A stretch of DNA of 64,000 nt from Kitasatospora sp. CB01950 (GTDB lineage: Bacteria; Actinomycetota; Actinomycetes; Streptomycetales; Streptomycetaceae): positions 81,891 to 145,890 of the forward strand of contig NZ_LISX01000016.1 of NCBI RefSeq assembly GCF_001905465.1, written 5' to 3'. The notes below the pieces were generated by a model. The model searched no databases. It saw only the letters and a program-made list of their open reading frames with translations, and was not told the DNA's origin. Made by a program: the position numbers and the translations under genes. How positions within the stretch are numbered: the stretch's first letter is position 1; each line of letters opens with the position of its first letter. Of the stretch, positions 43,830-56,108 are shown one piece after another.

Positions 43830-44315
43830 TCAGCGGTCGGCGTCCGTGCCGGTCAGCCGACTCAGCAGCAGGTCGAGCGCGGCCTCCACCGACCCTTGCC
43901 GGATCGTGTCACGCGCACCCGACAACCGGAGCGGGAGCGCTTCTGTTCCCCGGGGCCCGGCGAGGGCGACGTACACGGTGCCGACGGGCTGCCCGTCCTG
44001 CGGGTCGGGCCCGGCGACGCCGGTGGTGGCCAGCGCCCAGTCGGCGCCGAGCAGCCGCCGGACGCCTTCGGCCATCTGCCGGGCCACCACGGGGTGGACC
44101 GGGCCGCGCACGTCGAGCAGGCCTTCGTCGACGCCGAGCACGGACGCCTTGAGGTCGGTGGCGTACGCGGTGACCGAGCCCCGGAACACCGCGGAGGCGC
44201 CGGGGACGTCGACCAGGGCAGCGGCCAGCAGGCCGCCGGTGAGCGACTCGGCGACGGCCAGCGTCGCGCCGTCCGCCTTGAGCGCCGTCAGCAGGCGGAC
44301 GGCGCGATCACTCAC
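43830..44315 (-). CDS. CinA C-terminal-type NMN amidohydrolase
   Basis: 161 residues, the stand-alone CinA/PncC domain that deamidates nicotinamide mononucleotide in NAD salvage. Conserved blocks are VAESLTGGLLAAALVDVPGAS, SVTAYATDLK-SVLGV and ATTGVAGPDPQDGQPVGTVYVAL. The N-terminal competence domain of full CinA is absent, as usual in actinomycetes. The GTG start overlaps pgsA by 8 bases. Confidence 0.92.
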   Translation of the reverse strand: MSDRAVRLLTALKADGATLAVAESLTGGLLAAALVDVPGASAVFRGSVTAYATDLKASVLGVDEGLLDVRGPVHPVVARQMAEGVRRLLGADWALATTGVAGPDPQDGQPVGTVYVALAGPRGTEALPLRLSGARDTIRQGSVEAALDLLLSRLTGTDADR

Positions 44316-44940
44316 CGCGGCGCTCCCGGGCGATGCCCTCGCGGCGCAGCCGGACGGCCTGGACCACGTAGTCGAGGCCGGTGCCGACGGTGAGGACGAC
44401 GGCGATCCCCATCATCACGGCGCGGGAAGTGGCCAGCGGCCCGGTGAGCACCAGGACGTACATGCCGACCGCGATGCCCTGGGTGAGGGTCTTCAGCTTG
44501 CCGCCGCGGCTGGCCGGGATGACGGCGTAGCGGATCACCCAGAACCGCATCAGGGTGATGCCGAGTTCGCGGGCCAGGACGACCGCGGTGACCCACCAGG
44601 GCAGGTCGCCGAGGATCGACAGGCCGATCAGGCCCGCGCCCATGATCGCCTTGTCGGCGATCGGGTCGGCGATCCGGCCGAAGTCGGTGATCAGTCCCTT
44701 GCTGCGGGCGAGCGCCCCGTCGAACACGTCGGTGATCATGGCGACGGCGAACGCCGCCCAGGCGAACGCCCGCCACTTGGGGTCGTGCCCGCCGTCGGCG
44801 AACAGCAGCGCGACGAAGACCGGCACCAGCAGCAGCCGGAACATCGTCAGCACGTTGGCGATGTTCCACAGGCCGGGCTGCGGCGGGACGGCGGCCGGGG
44901 TGGGCCGGGTCGCGGCCGGGGCCCCCGGCCCCTTGGTCAT
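44308..44940 (-). CDS. pgsA: CDP-diacylglycerol-glycerol-3-phosphate 3-phosphatidyltransferase
   Basis: 210 residues, integral membrane enzyme of phosphatidylglycerol synthesis. The CDP-alcohol phosphatidyltransferase motif is DGALAR-x8-G-x3-D-x3-D (TDVFDGALARSKG..FGRIADPIAD). About five transmembrane helices. Its ATG overlaps the rimO stop (ATGA), so it is coupled to rimO. The paralogue that makes phosphatidylinositol-type lipids cannot be excluded by sequence alone. Confidence 0.9.
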   Translation of the reverse strand: MTKGPGAPAATRPTPAAVPPQPGLWNIANVLTMFRLLLVPVFVALLFADGGHDPKWRAFAWAAFAVAMITDVFDGALARSKGLITDFGRIADPIADKAIMGAGLIGLSILGDLPWWVTAVVLARELGITLMRFWVIRYAVIPASRGGKLKTLTQGIAVGMYVLVLTGPLATSRAVMMGIAVVLTVGTGLDYVVQAVRLRREGIARERRGE

Positions 44941-46391
44941 ACGTCGGCTCCGAGCAGCGTGATCGCCTCGGCGACCAGGTCGACGCCCTCGGTGCCGACC
45001 ACGGTGGCCCGGTAGAACTGGCCGATCTCGGCGTCGTCGGCGCCGAGCAGGGTGGTCAGGCCGTCGGTCTCGGGGGCCTGGTGGGCGGCGCGGCCCTCCA
45101 CGACCCCGTCCTCGATCGACTCGACCAGGACGGTGACCTCCTTGCCGACGCGCTGTTCGGCGCGCTGCGCGGTGAGTTCCTCGGCGAGCTTGGAGAGCCG
45201 GGTGACGCGGTCGTCGACGATGTCCTGGTCGAGCTTGCCGTCGTAGCCGGCGGCCTCGGTGCCGTCCTCGTCGGAGTAGCCGAAGACGCCGATGGCGTCC
45301 AGGCCGGCGTGGGTGATGAACCGTTCCAGCTCCGCGAAGTCCTCCTCGGTCTCGCCGGGGAAGCCGACGATGAAGTTGGAGCGGGCGCCGGCCTCGGGGG
45401 CCTTGGCGCGGATCGACTCCAGCAGGCCGAGGAACTGCTCGGTGGAGCCGAAGCGGCGCATCCGGCGCAGCACGGCGGGCGCGGAGTGCTGGAAGGACAG
45501 GTCGAAGTACGGCATGACCTTCGCGGTGCCGGTCATCACGTCGATCAGGCCGGGGCGCATCTCGGCGGGCTGCAGGTAGCTGACCCGGACCCGCTCGATG
45601 CCGTCGACGGCGGCGATCTCGGTGAGCAGGGTCTCCAGCAGGCGGATGTCGCCGAGGTCCTTGCCGTAGGAGGTGTTGTTCTCGGAGACCAGCACGACCT
45701 CGCGGACGCCCTGGCCGGCCAGCCAGACGGCCTCGTTCAGGACGTCGCTGGGGCGGCGGGAGATGAACGAGCCGCGGAAGGCGGGGATGGCGCAGAACGA
45801 GCAGCGGCGGTCGCAGCCGGAGGCCAGCTTGATGGAGGCGACGGGGGCGTCGTCGAGACGCTTGCGCAGGGTGCGCGGGCCGGAGGCGGGGGCGAGGCCC
45901 TCGGGGAGGTCCTCGGGGGTGCCGTGGCCGGGCAGCGCGACCTCGGCGGCGGCGGCCTGGCGTTCGACGGGGGTGAGCGGGAGCAGCTTGCGGCGGTCGC
46001 GGGGCGTGTGGGCCTCGACGTGGCCGCCGGAGAGGATGGTGTTCAGGCGGGTGGAGATGTCGGCGTAGTCGTCGAAGCCGAGGACGCCGTCGGCCTCGGG
46101 GAGGGCGTCGGCGAGTTCCTTGCCGTAGCGCTCGGCCATGCAGCCGACGGCGACCACGGCCTGGGTACGGCCGTGGCCCTTGAGGTCGTTGGCTTCGAGG
46201 AGGGCGTCGACGGAGTCCTTCTTGGCGGCCTCGACGAACCCGCAGGTGTTGACGACGGCGACATCGGCTTCGCTGGCGTCGTCGACCAGCCGCCAGCCAT
46301 CGGCCTCCAGTCGCCCGGCGAGTTCCTCGGAGTCGACCTCGTTGCGGGCGCATCCGAGCGTGACCAGGGCGACAGTGCGGGGTTCAGGCAT
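44937..46391 (-). CDS. rimO: Ribosomal protein S12 methylthiotransferase
   Basis: 484-residue radical-SAM enzyme that methylthiolates an aspartate of S12. N-terminal cluster cysteines in TLGCARNEVDSEE, NTCGFVEAAK and VGCMAERYG; radical-SAM motif GCDRRCSFCAIP; TRAM domain at the C-terminus. The CARNEVDSEE and CGFVEAAKKDS blocks separate it from MiaB, which is also in the window. ATG start, first of rimO-pgsA-cinA. Confidence 0.95.
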   Translation of the reverse strand: MPEPRTVALVTLGCARNEVDSEELAGRLEADGWRLVDDASEADVAVVNTCGFVEAAKKDSVDALLEANDLKGHGRTQAVVAVGCMAERYGKELADALPEADGVLGFDDYADISTRLNTILSGGHVEAHTPRDRRKLLPLTPVERQAAAAEVALPGHGTPEDLPEGLAPASGPRTLRKRLDDAPVASIKLASGCDRRCSFCAIPAFRGSFISRRPSDVLNEAVWLAGQGVREVVLVSENNTSYGKDLGDIRLLETLLTEIAAVDGIERVRVSYLQPAEMRPGLIDVMTGTAKVMPYFDLSFQHSAPAVLRRMRRFGSTEQFLGLLESIRAKAPEAGARSNFIVGFPGETEEDFAELERFITHAGLDAIGVFGYSDEDGTEAAGYDGKLDQDIVDDRVTRLSKLAEELTAQRAEQRVGKEVTVLVESIEDGVVEGRAAHQAPETDGLTTLLGADDAEIGQFYRATVVGTEGVDLVAEAITLLGADV

Positions 46392-46405
46392 GACGCCAAG
46401 ATTAA

Positions 46406-46444
46406 CGCGCGCCCCCCGGTGGAGTTCCCCCCGGAGGGCGCGCG
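46406..46444. terminator. Terminator downstream of the RodZ-like gene
   Basis: CGCGCGCCC-x-CCGG (46406-46419) pairs with CCGG-x-GGGCGCGCG (46431-46444), a 13-pair stem with one mismatch. It lies between the RodZ-like stop (46464) and the rimO start on the same strand. Confidence 0.7.
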
Positions 46445-46463
46445 GTTTGTTCGAGCGGCCGGA

Positions 46464-47336
46464 TCAGCCTGCCTGCGGGTCGCCCGGGGTGTAGGTGAGG
46501 TGCACCACCTGGCCGTCCTGACCGGCCGGACCGAGGTCCTTTCCGTTGACGAACAGGTGCACGGCCCCGCCGTTGCCGATCACCAGGGTGATCTTCTTCG
46601 GGTCGGTGAAGGTCTGGTCCTGGCCGGCTTCCAGGTTGTTGGAGAACAGTGACTTGCCGCTGCCGTCCTTGGCGGTGACCCAGCTCTTCTCCTGGCCGGC
46701 GACCAGCTTCACGGTGACCTTGTCGGCGGGGACGGCGGCGACCGCGCCACCGCCCGTCTCGGGGGCGGGCGGCTGGGCGGAGGCCGACAGGGTGGCCGGG
46801 GCGGAGACGCCGGAGGGCAGCGGGGCGCTGGCCGCGCCGGGCCCGTTGCCGTCGGAGGACGAGGAGCCGACCAGGTTGTAGCCGATCAGCACGACCACGG
46901 CGACGATCGCGGCGACCATGGCGGCCGTCCAGTTCGGGCGGCGGTGGTCCTTGACCTTGATCGGCCCGACGTCGAACAGCCGGGCGGCGGGCGCGGCGGC
47001 GCCCCCGCCGTGCTCGGCGTCGTAGCGGGCGACCAGCGCCTCGCCGTCCAGGCCGACCTCGCGGGCCAGCAGCCGCAGGTGGCCGCGGGCGTAGAAGGCG
47101 CCGCCGCAGCGGTCGAAGTCGTCGGACTCGATGGCGTGCACGATCGGCACCCGGATCCGGGTGCGGGTGCTGACCTGGTCGACCGTCAGGCCGGCGTCGA
47201 TGCGGGCCCTGCCGAGCAGCCGCCCGATGCTCGGCCCGTCGGCGGCGTGACTCGGCTCCGCGGGGTGCTCCGTACTGGCGGAGGCGGGCGCGGAGGAGCC
47301 GGGGGCGGAGCGGCGGGGGGACTTGCCGATGGTCAC
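46464..47336 (-). CDS. RodZ-like helix-turn-helix membrane protein
   Basis: 290 residues: a cytoplasmic HTH_25 domain (IGRLLGRARIDAGLTVDQVSTRTRIRVPIVHAIE, residues 36-75), one transmembrane helix (about 136-156, AAMVAAIVAVVVLIGYNLVG), an Ala/Pro/Ser linker and a C-terminal DUF4115 domain (KITLVIGNGGAVHLFVNGKDLG). RodZ links the cell-shape machinery to the membrane; the exact role in filamentous actinomycetes is not established. GTG at 47336 after AAAGG. Confidence 0.85.
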   Translation of the reverse strand: MTIGKSPRRSAPGSSAPASASTEHPAEPSHAADGPSIGRLLGRARIDAGLTVDQVSTRTRIRVPIVHAIESDDFDRCGGAFYARGHLRLLAREVGLDGEALVARYDAEHGGGAAAPAARLFDVGPIKVKDHRRPNWTAAMVAAIVAVVVLIGYNLVGSSSSDGNGPGAASAPLPSGVSAPATLSASAQPPAPETGGGAVAAVPADKVTVKLVAGQEKSWVTAKDGSGKSLFSNNLEAGQDQTFTDPKKITLVIGNGGAVHLFVNGKDLGPAGQDGQVVHLTYTPGDPQAG

Positions 47337-47449
47337 TGGGCACGCCTTTCGAGCGGAGGCCACCTGCTGAGGAACCAGTCTAGGGGTGGTGCCGTAACGT
47401 TTCTCAACCGGAGGGGGCCCGAACGTGCCACAGTTCGGCCTCCGAAGTT

Positions 47450-47492
47450 GACGGGTGGTCACCTTGCGTTCCGACCGCCGGGACCACCCGTC
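47450..47492. terminator. Hairpin downstream of ftsK
   Basis: GACGGGTGGTC (47450-47460) pairs perfectly with GACCACCCGTC (47482-47492) around a 21-base loop, immediately after the ftsK stop. A likely terminator or mRNA end. Confidence 0.6.
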
Positions 47493-47494
47493 GC

Positions 47495-50149
47495 TCACCC
47501 GCGCAGGGTGATCAGGACACCGTCCAGTTCGTCCGGTTTGACCAGCACGTCGCGGGCCTTGGAGCCCTCGCTGGGGCCGACGATGCCGCGCGACTCCATC
47601 AGGTCCATCAGCCGGCCGGCCTTGGCGAAGCCGACCCGGAGTTTGCGCTGGAGCATCGACGTGGAGCCGAACTGGGTGGTGACGACCAGTTCGACGGCCT
47701 GGACCAGCAGGTCGAGGTCGTCGCCGATCTCCTCGTCGATCTCCTTCTTGGGGCCGGTGCCGACCACCACGTCGTCCCGGTAGCGGGCCGTCAGCTGGTC
47801 CTTGCAGTGCTGGACGATCTTGGCGATCTCCGCCTCGGTGACGAACGCGCCCTGCATGCGGACCGGCTTGGAGGCGCCCATCGGCAGGAACAGCGCGTCG
47901 CCCTTGCCGATCAGCTTCTCCGCGCCGGGCTGGTCGAGGATGACCCGGGAGTCGGCCATCGCCGAGGTGGCGAAGGCCAGCCGGGACGGCACGTTGGCCT
48001 TGATCAGGCCGGTGACCACGTCCACCGAGGGACGCTGGGTGGCCAGCACCAGGTGGATGCCGGCGGCGCGGGCGAGCTGGGTGATGCGGACCACCGAGTC
48101 CTCGACGTCGCGCGGGGCGACCATCATCAGGTCGGCCAGCTCGTCGACGATCACCAGCAGGTAGGGGTACGGCGTGAGCTCCCGTTCGCTGCCGAGCGGC
48201 GGCTGCACGGTGCCGGCCCGGACGGCGGCGTTGAAGTCGTCGACGTGCCGGAAGCCGTAGGCCGCCAGGTCGTCGTAGCGCATGTCCATCTCGCGCACCA
48301 CCCACTGGAGGGCCTCGGCGGCCTTCTTCGGGTTGGTGATGATCGGCGTGATCAGGTGCGGGATGCCCTCGTACGCGGTCAGCTCGACCCGCTTGGGGTC
48401 GACCAGCACCATCCGGACCTCGTCGGGGGTGGACCGCACCAGCACCGAGGTGATCAGGCAGTTGATGCAGGACGACTTGCCCGCGCCGGTGGCGCCGGCC
48501 ACCAGCACGTGCGGCATCTTCGCGAGGTTGGCCATCACGGTGTGGCCCTCGACGTCCTTGCCCATGCCGACCACCATCGGGTGGTTGTCCTCGGCGGCGG
48601 TGCGCGAGCGCAGCAGGTCGCCGAGGGTGACCATCTCGCGGTCCCGGTTGGGGATCTCCACGCCGACGGCGGACTTGCCGGGGATCGGCGAGATGATCCG
48701 CACGTCGGGGGTGGCCACCGCGTAGGCGATGTTCTTCGCCAGCGCGGTGATCCGCTCGACCTTCACGGCGGGGCCGAGCTCGACCTCGTAGCGGGTGACC
48801 GTCGGGCCGCGGCTGAAGCCGGTGACCTTGGCGTCCACCTTGAACTCGGCGAACACCCCGGTGAGCTGGGCGACGATGTCGTCGTTGACCTGCGAGCGGG
48901 CCTTGGCGGGGGCGCCGCGCTCCAGCAGGTCCAGGGACGGCAGGGAGTAGGCGATGTCGCCGGACAGCTGGAGCTGTTCCATCCGGGCCGGGGCCTCGTC
49001 GTGGCCGTCGGGGGCCCCGGCGGCGGGCGCCTCGGACGGCCAGAGCTCCTCCGGGGGCGCCGTGTTGTCCTTCACCTGGCCGACCATGCTGGCCACGGCG
49101 GGCGAGCCGGCCACGCCGAACAGCAGCGCGCCGTCCACCAGGTCCGCGGCGGCGCCGGCGGCCAGGTCGCGGGTCTGGTACGGGTCCTTCTCGAACGAGA
49201 CCGGCACCGGGTCGGACGCCCGGTCCTCGTCGCTCTTGCGGCGGCGGCGTCGGCGGGGGGCCTCGTCCTCGATGGTGATCGGCAGCGCGTCGGGGTCGGC
49301 GTCCTCCGGCGGGGCGGTGGAGTACTCGCGGTCCTCGGCACCCGCCGCGGCGTCCTCGTACTCGCCGGGCAGCGGCTCGGCGACACCCAGCCGGACGCCC
49401 AGCAGGCGCAGGCGCTGCGGGATGCGGTTGATGGGGGTGGCGGTGACCACCAGCAGGCCGAAGACGGCGAGGAGCAACAGCAGCGGAACGGCCAGCGGCG
49501 GGCCGGCGGCGGCCATCATCGGGGTGGACCCGGCCCAGCCGATCAGGCCGCCGGCCTGCCGGATCCGGGTGGCGCCGGCGCCCATGGCGGGCGCGCCGCA
49601 GCCGATGTGGACCAGGCCGAGCACGGCGACCACCAGCGCGGTCAGGCCGATCACTATCCGGCCGTTGGCCTCGGGCAGCTCGGGGTGGCGCATCAGGCGC
49701 ACCGTGACGGCGCCCAGCAGGAACGGCACCAGCACGTCGAGCCGGCCGAACAGGCCGGAGACCACGGCGGTGGCGGCCTCGCCGAGCCAGCCCTGCGGGC
49801 TGAACCAGGTGCCGACCGCGGTGACCAGGGTGAGCGCCAGCAGCAGCAGCGCCACGCCGTCCTTGCGGTGCTCGGGGTGCAGGTTGCGGGCGCCGTGCCC
49901 GTAGCTGCGGAACACCGCGCCGACCGCGTTCGCCAGGCCGAGCCAGAGCGCGCGGACGGCCCGGAAGAGTATCGGCCGGGGCGGGGGCGGCGGGGGTGCC
50001 GCCGCGGCCGCCTTCTTGGCCGGGGCCTTCTTCGTCGGCGCCTTCTTGGCGGCCGGTTTGGCCTCGGCGGGCTTCTTGGCGGGTGTCTTCTTGGCCGGCC
50101 CGGGCTTGCTGGTGCGTGCGGAGGCGCTTCCGGGCGTTCGTGTGGCCAT
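47495..50149 (-). CDS. ftsK: DNA translocase FtsK
   Basis: 884 residues, pumps DNA through closing septa, important for clearing chromosomes during sporulation septation. Four to five transmembrane helices (about 95-260), a Lys/Ala/Pro-rich N-terminal tail (KKAPTKKAPAKKAA), an acidic linker, and the motor with Walker A GATGAGKSS and Walker B YLLVIVDELADL. The C-terminal gamma domain reads TTQFGSTSMLQRKLRVGFAKAGRLMDLME. ATG start. Confidence 0.95.
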   Translation of the reverse strand: MATRTPGSASARTSKPGPAKKTPAKKPAEAKPAAKKAPTKKAPAKKAAAAAPPPPPPRPILFRAVRALWLGLANAVGAVFRSYGHGARNLHPEHRKDGVALLLLALTLVTAVGTWFSPQGWLGEAATAVVSGLFGRLDVLVPFLLGAVTVRLMRHPELPEANGRIVIGLTALVVAVLGLVHIGCGAPAMGAGATRIRQAGGLIGWAGSTPMMAAAGPPLAVPLLLLLAVFGLLVVTATPINRIPQRLRLLGVRLGVAEPLPGEYEDAAAGAEDREYSTAPPEDADPDALPITIEDEAPRRRRRRKSDEDRASDPVPVSFEKDPYQTRDLAAGAAADLVDGALLFGVAGSPAVASMVGQVKDNTAPPEELWPSEAPAAGAPDGHDEAPARMEQLQLSGDIAYSLPSLDLLERGAPAKARSQVNDDIVAQLTGVFAEFKVDAKVTGFSRGPTVTRYEVELGPAVKVERITALAKNIAYAVATPDVRIISPIPGKSAVGVEIPNRDREMVTLGDLLRSRTAAEDNHPMVVGMGKDVEGHTVMANLAKMPHVLVAGATGAGKSSCINCLITSVLVRSTPDEVRMVLVDPKRVELTAYEGIPHLITPIITNPKKAAEALQWVVREMDMRYDDLAAYGFRHVDDFNAAVRAGTVQPPLGSERELTPYPYLLVIVDELADLMMVAPRDVEDSVVRITQLARAAGIHLVLATQRPSVDVVTGLIKANVPSRLAFATSAMADSRVILDQPGAEKLIGKGDALFLPMGASKPVRMQGAFVTEAEIAKIVQHCKDQLTARYRDDVVVGTGPKKEIDEEIGDDLDLLVQAVELVVTTQFGSTSMLQRKLRVGFAKAGRLMDLMESRGIVGPSEGSKARDVLVKPDELDGVLITLRG

Positions 50150-50234
50150 GGGAGGCAGCCTACCGGCGCGGACGGGCCCCGGACATGCGCGGGCGCACTT
50201 CGGCGGGTTGCCCCGTCAACGCGCCGTCAGCGAG

Positions 50235-50277
50235 CCGTCAGCGCCCCGGGAACCACCCGTTCGAGTGACGCTGACGG
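50235..50277. terminator. Candidate terminator downstream of osaB
   Basis: CCGTCAGCG (50235-50243) and CGCTGACGG (50269-50277) form a 9-pair stem with a 25-base loop just after the osaB stop. The long loop makes it a weak candidate. Confidence 0.4.
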
Positions 50278-50281
50278 GCGC

Positions 50282-50923
50282 TCAGTTCGCGCCGGGGCGC
50301 AGTGCGTCCAGTGCCCGGCGCAGGCCGACCAGTTTGCGCTCCAGGTGGGCGGCGCTCGCGGCGGCTCCGGCGCTGTCGGCACCGGCGTCGAGCTGCTTGG
50401 TGAGCGCCTCGGCCTGCTCCTCGACGGCGGCCAGCCGGGCCGACAGTTCGCCGAGCAGCGCCCCGCCGATGGCCGGCTGCTCCTCGTCCGTCTCCAACTG
50501 CAGGCGCAGCAGTGCGGCCTGCTCCTTGAGCTGGGTGTTCTTCTGGTAGAGGTCGACGAAGACCGAGACCTTGGCGCGCAGCACCCACGGGTCGAAGGGC
50601 TTCGAGATGTAGTCGACCGCGCCGGCCGCGTAGCCGCGGAAGGTGTGGTGCGGACCGTGGTTGATCGCGGTCAGGAAGATGATCGGAATGTCCCTGGTCC
50701 GCTCGCGGCGCTTGATGTGCGCGGCGGTCTCGAAGCCGTCCATGCCAGGCATCTGGACGTCCAGCAGGATGACCGCGAAATCGTCGGTGAGGAGCGCCTT
50801 GAGCGCCTCCTCGCCGGAGGAGGCGCGCACCAGCGTCTGGTCGAGCGCGGAGAGGATCGCCTCCAGGGCGAGCAGGTTCTCCGGACGGTCGTCGACCAGG
50901 AGGATCTTCGCCTTCTGCACCAC
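50282..50923 (-). CDS. osaB: Response regulator OsaB (osmotic adaptation)
   Basis: About 213 residues from the chosen GTG. REC domain with acidic residues LLVDDRPEN, phospho-Asp in ILLDVQMPGMDGFE and Lys in YISKPFDP, followed by a coiled coil (LYQKNTQLKEQ... and AAVEEQAEALTKQLDAG) and no DNA-binding domain. In S. coelicolor the equivalent gene beside the hybrid kinase gene is needed for growth at high osmolarity. GGAGG lies 7 bases before the GTG at 50923; an ATG at 50992 is an alternative. Confidence 0.85.
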   Translation of the reverse strand: MVQKAKILLVDDRPENLLALEAILSALDQTLVRASSGEEALKALLTDDFAVILLDVQMPGMDGFETAAHIKRRERTRDIPIIFLTAINHGPHHTFRGYAAGAVDYISKPFDPWVLRAKVSVFVDLYQKNTQLKEQAALLRLQLETDEEQPAIGGALLGELSARLAAVEEQAEALTKQLDAGADSAGAAASAAHLERKLVGLRRALDALRPGAN

Positions 50924-51124
50924 GACCCGCCCTCCTGCCGGTTGTTTCCCCAGAGCGGGCACCTTCGTGCCGCCCATCACTGCCCCGGTCATGCTAGCCG
51001 TACCCCCTTGCCTGCCACAGGCCCGGTGCCGGGCGTCACCGTCCGGTCACTGTTGGCAACGACGGGTGACCTTACCGGGTTCCCGGTCGGGGCCGCCAGC
51101 GCGGCCGGCCCCGTCGGGCGGCGG

Positions 51125-55759
<4,635 letters not shown>

Positions 55760-56108
55760 CGAGGCCCTCCCAGGTCCTGACTGTCACCGCGGCGGAAGGG
55801 CCGGTGAGCGGCCCGTCGATTCCCCGCCGTCCCCTCGACCGTACTGCGGTGGCGACGGCACACGGACCCCCCAGTGTGACAGCACTGGCACCCGGTGTCG
55901 GACCGGTTGCGGAGGGTTCCCGGGAACGACCAGGGGAACAGCCGGAGAAACTCGTGAAGGAAATCACCCCCAGGGGCTTGTTTCAGCGCCCCGCCCCCGC
56001 GGGGTACCAACCGGAAAGTAGGGTGGAGGGCCGCACCGGCCCGAGGCGACCCCGCCCCGGACCGCCGCAGGTCCTGACCCCACCCGCCGTACCAGCAGCA
56101 GAGGAGAC
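55760..56108. promoter_or_regulatory. Divergent osaA/osaC intergenic region with two palindromes
   Basis: 349 bases without a gene. CCAGTG-TGACAG-CACTGG (55871-55888) and the perfect GTTCCCGGGAAC (55916-55927) are candidate operators. GGGTAC at 56002-56007 with GTTT at 55980-55983 resembles a SigB-type promoter toward osaC, but the 18-base spacing is longer than the usual 14-16. In S. coelicolor osaC is linked to SigB control. Confidence 0.4.

Noticed and set aside
55980..56007. Confident SigB promoter for osaC
   Set aside because: Only kept as a weak possibility because the spacing between GTTT and GGGTAC is 18 bases, beyond the normal range.
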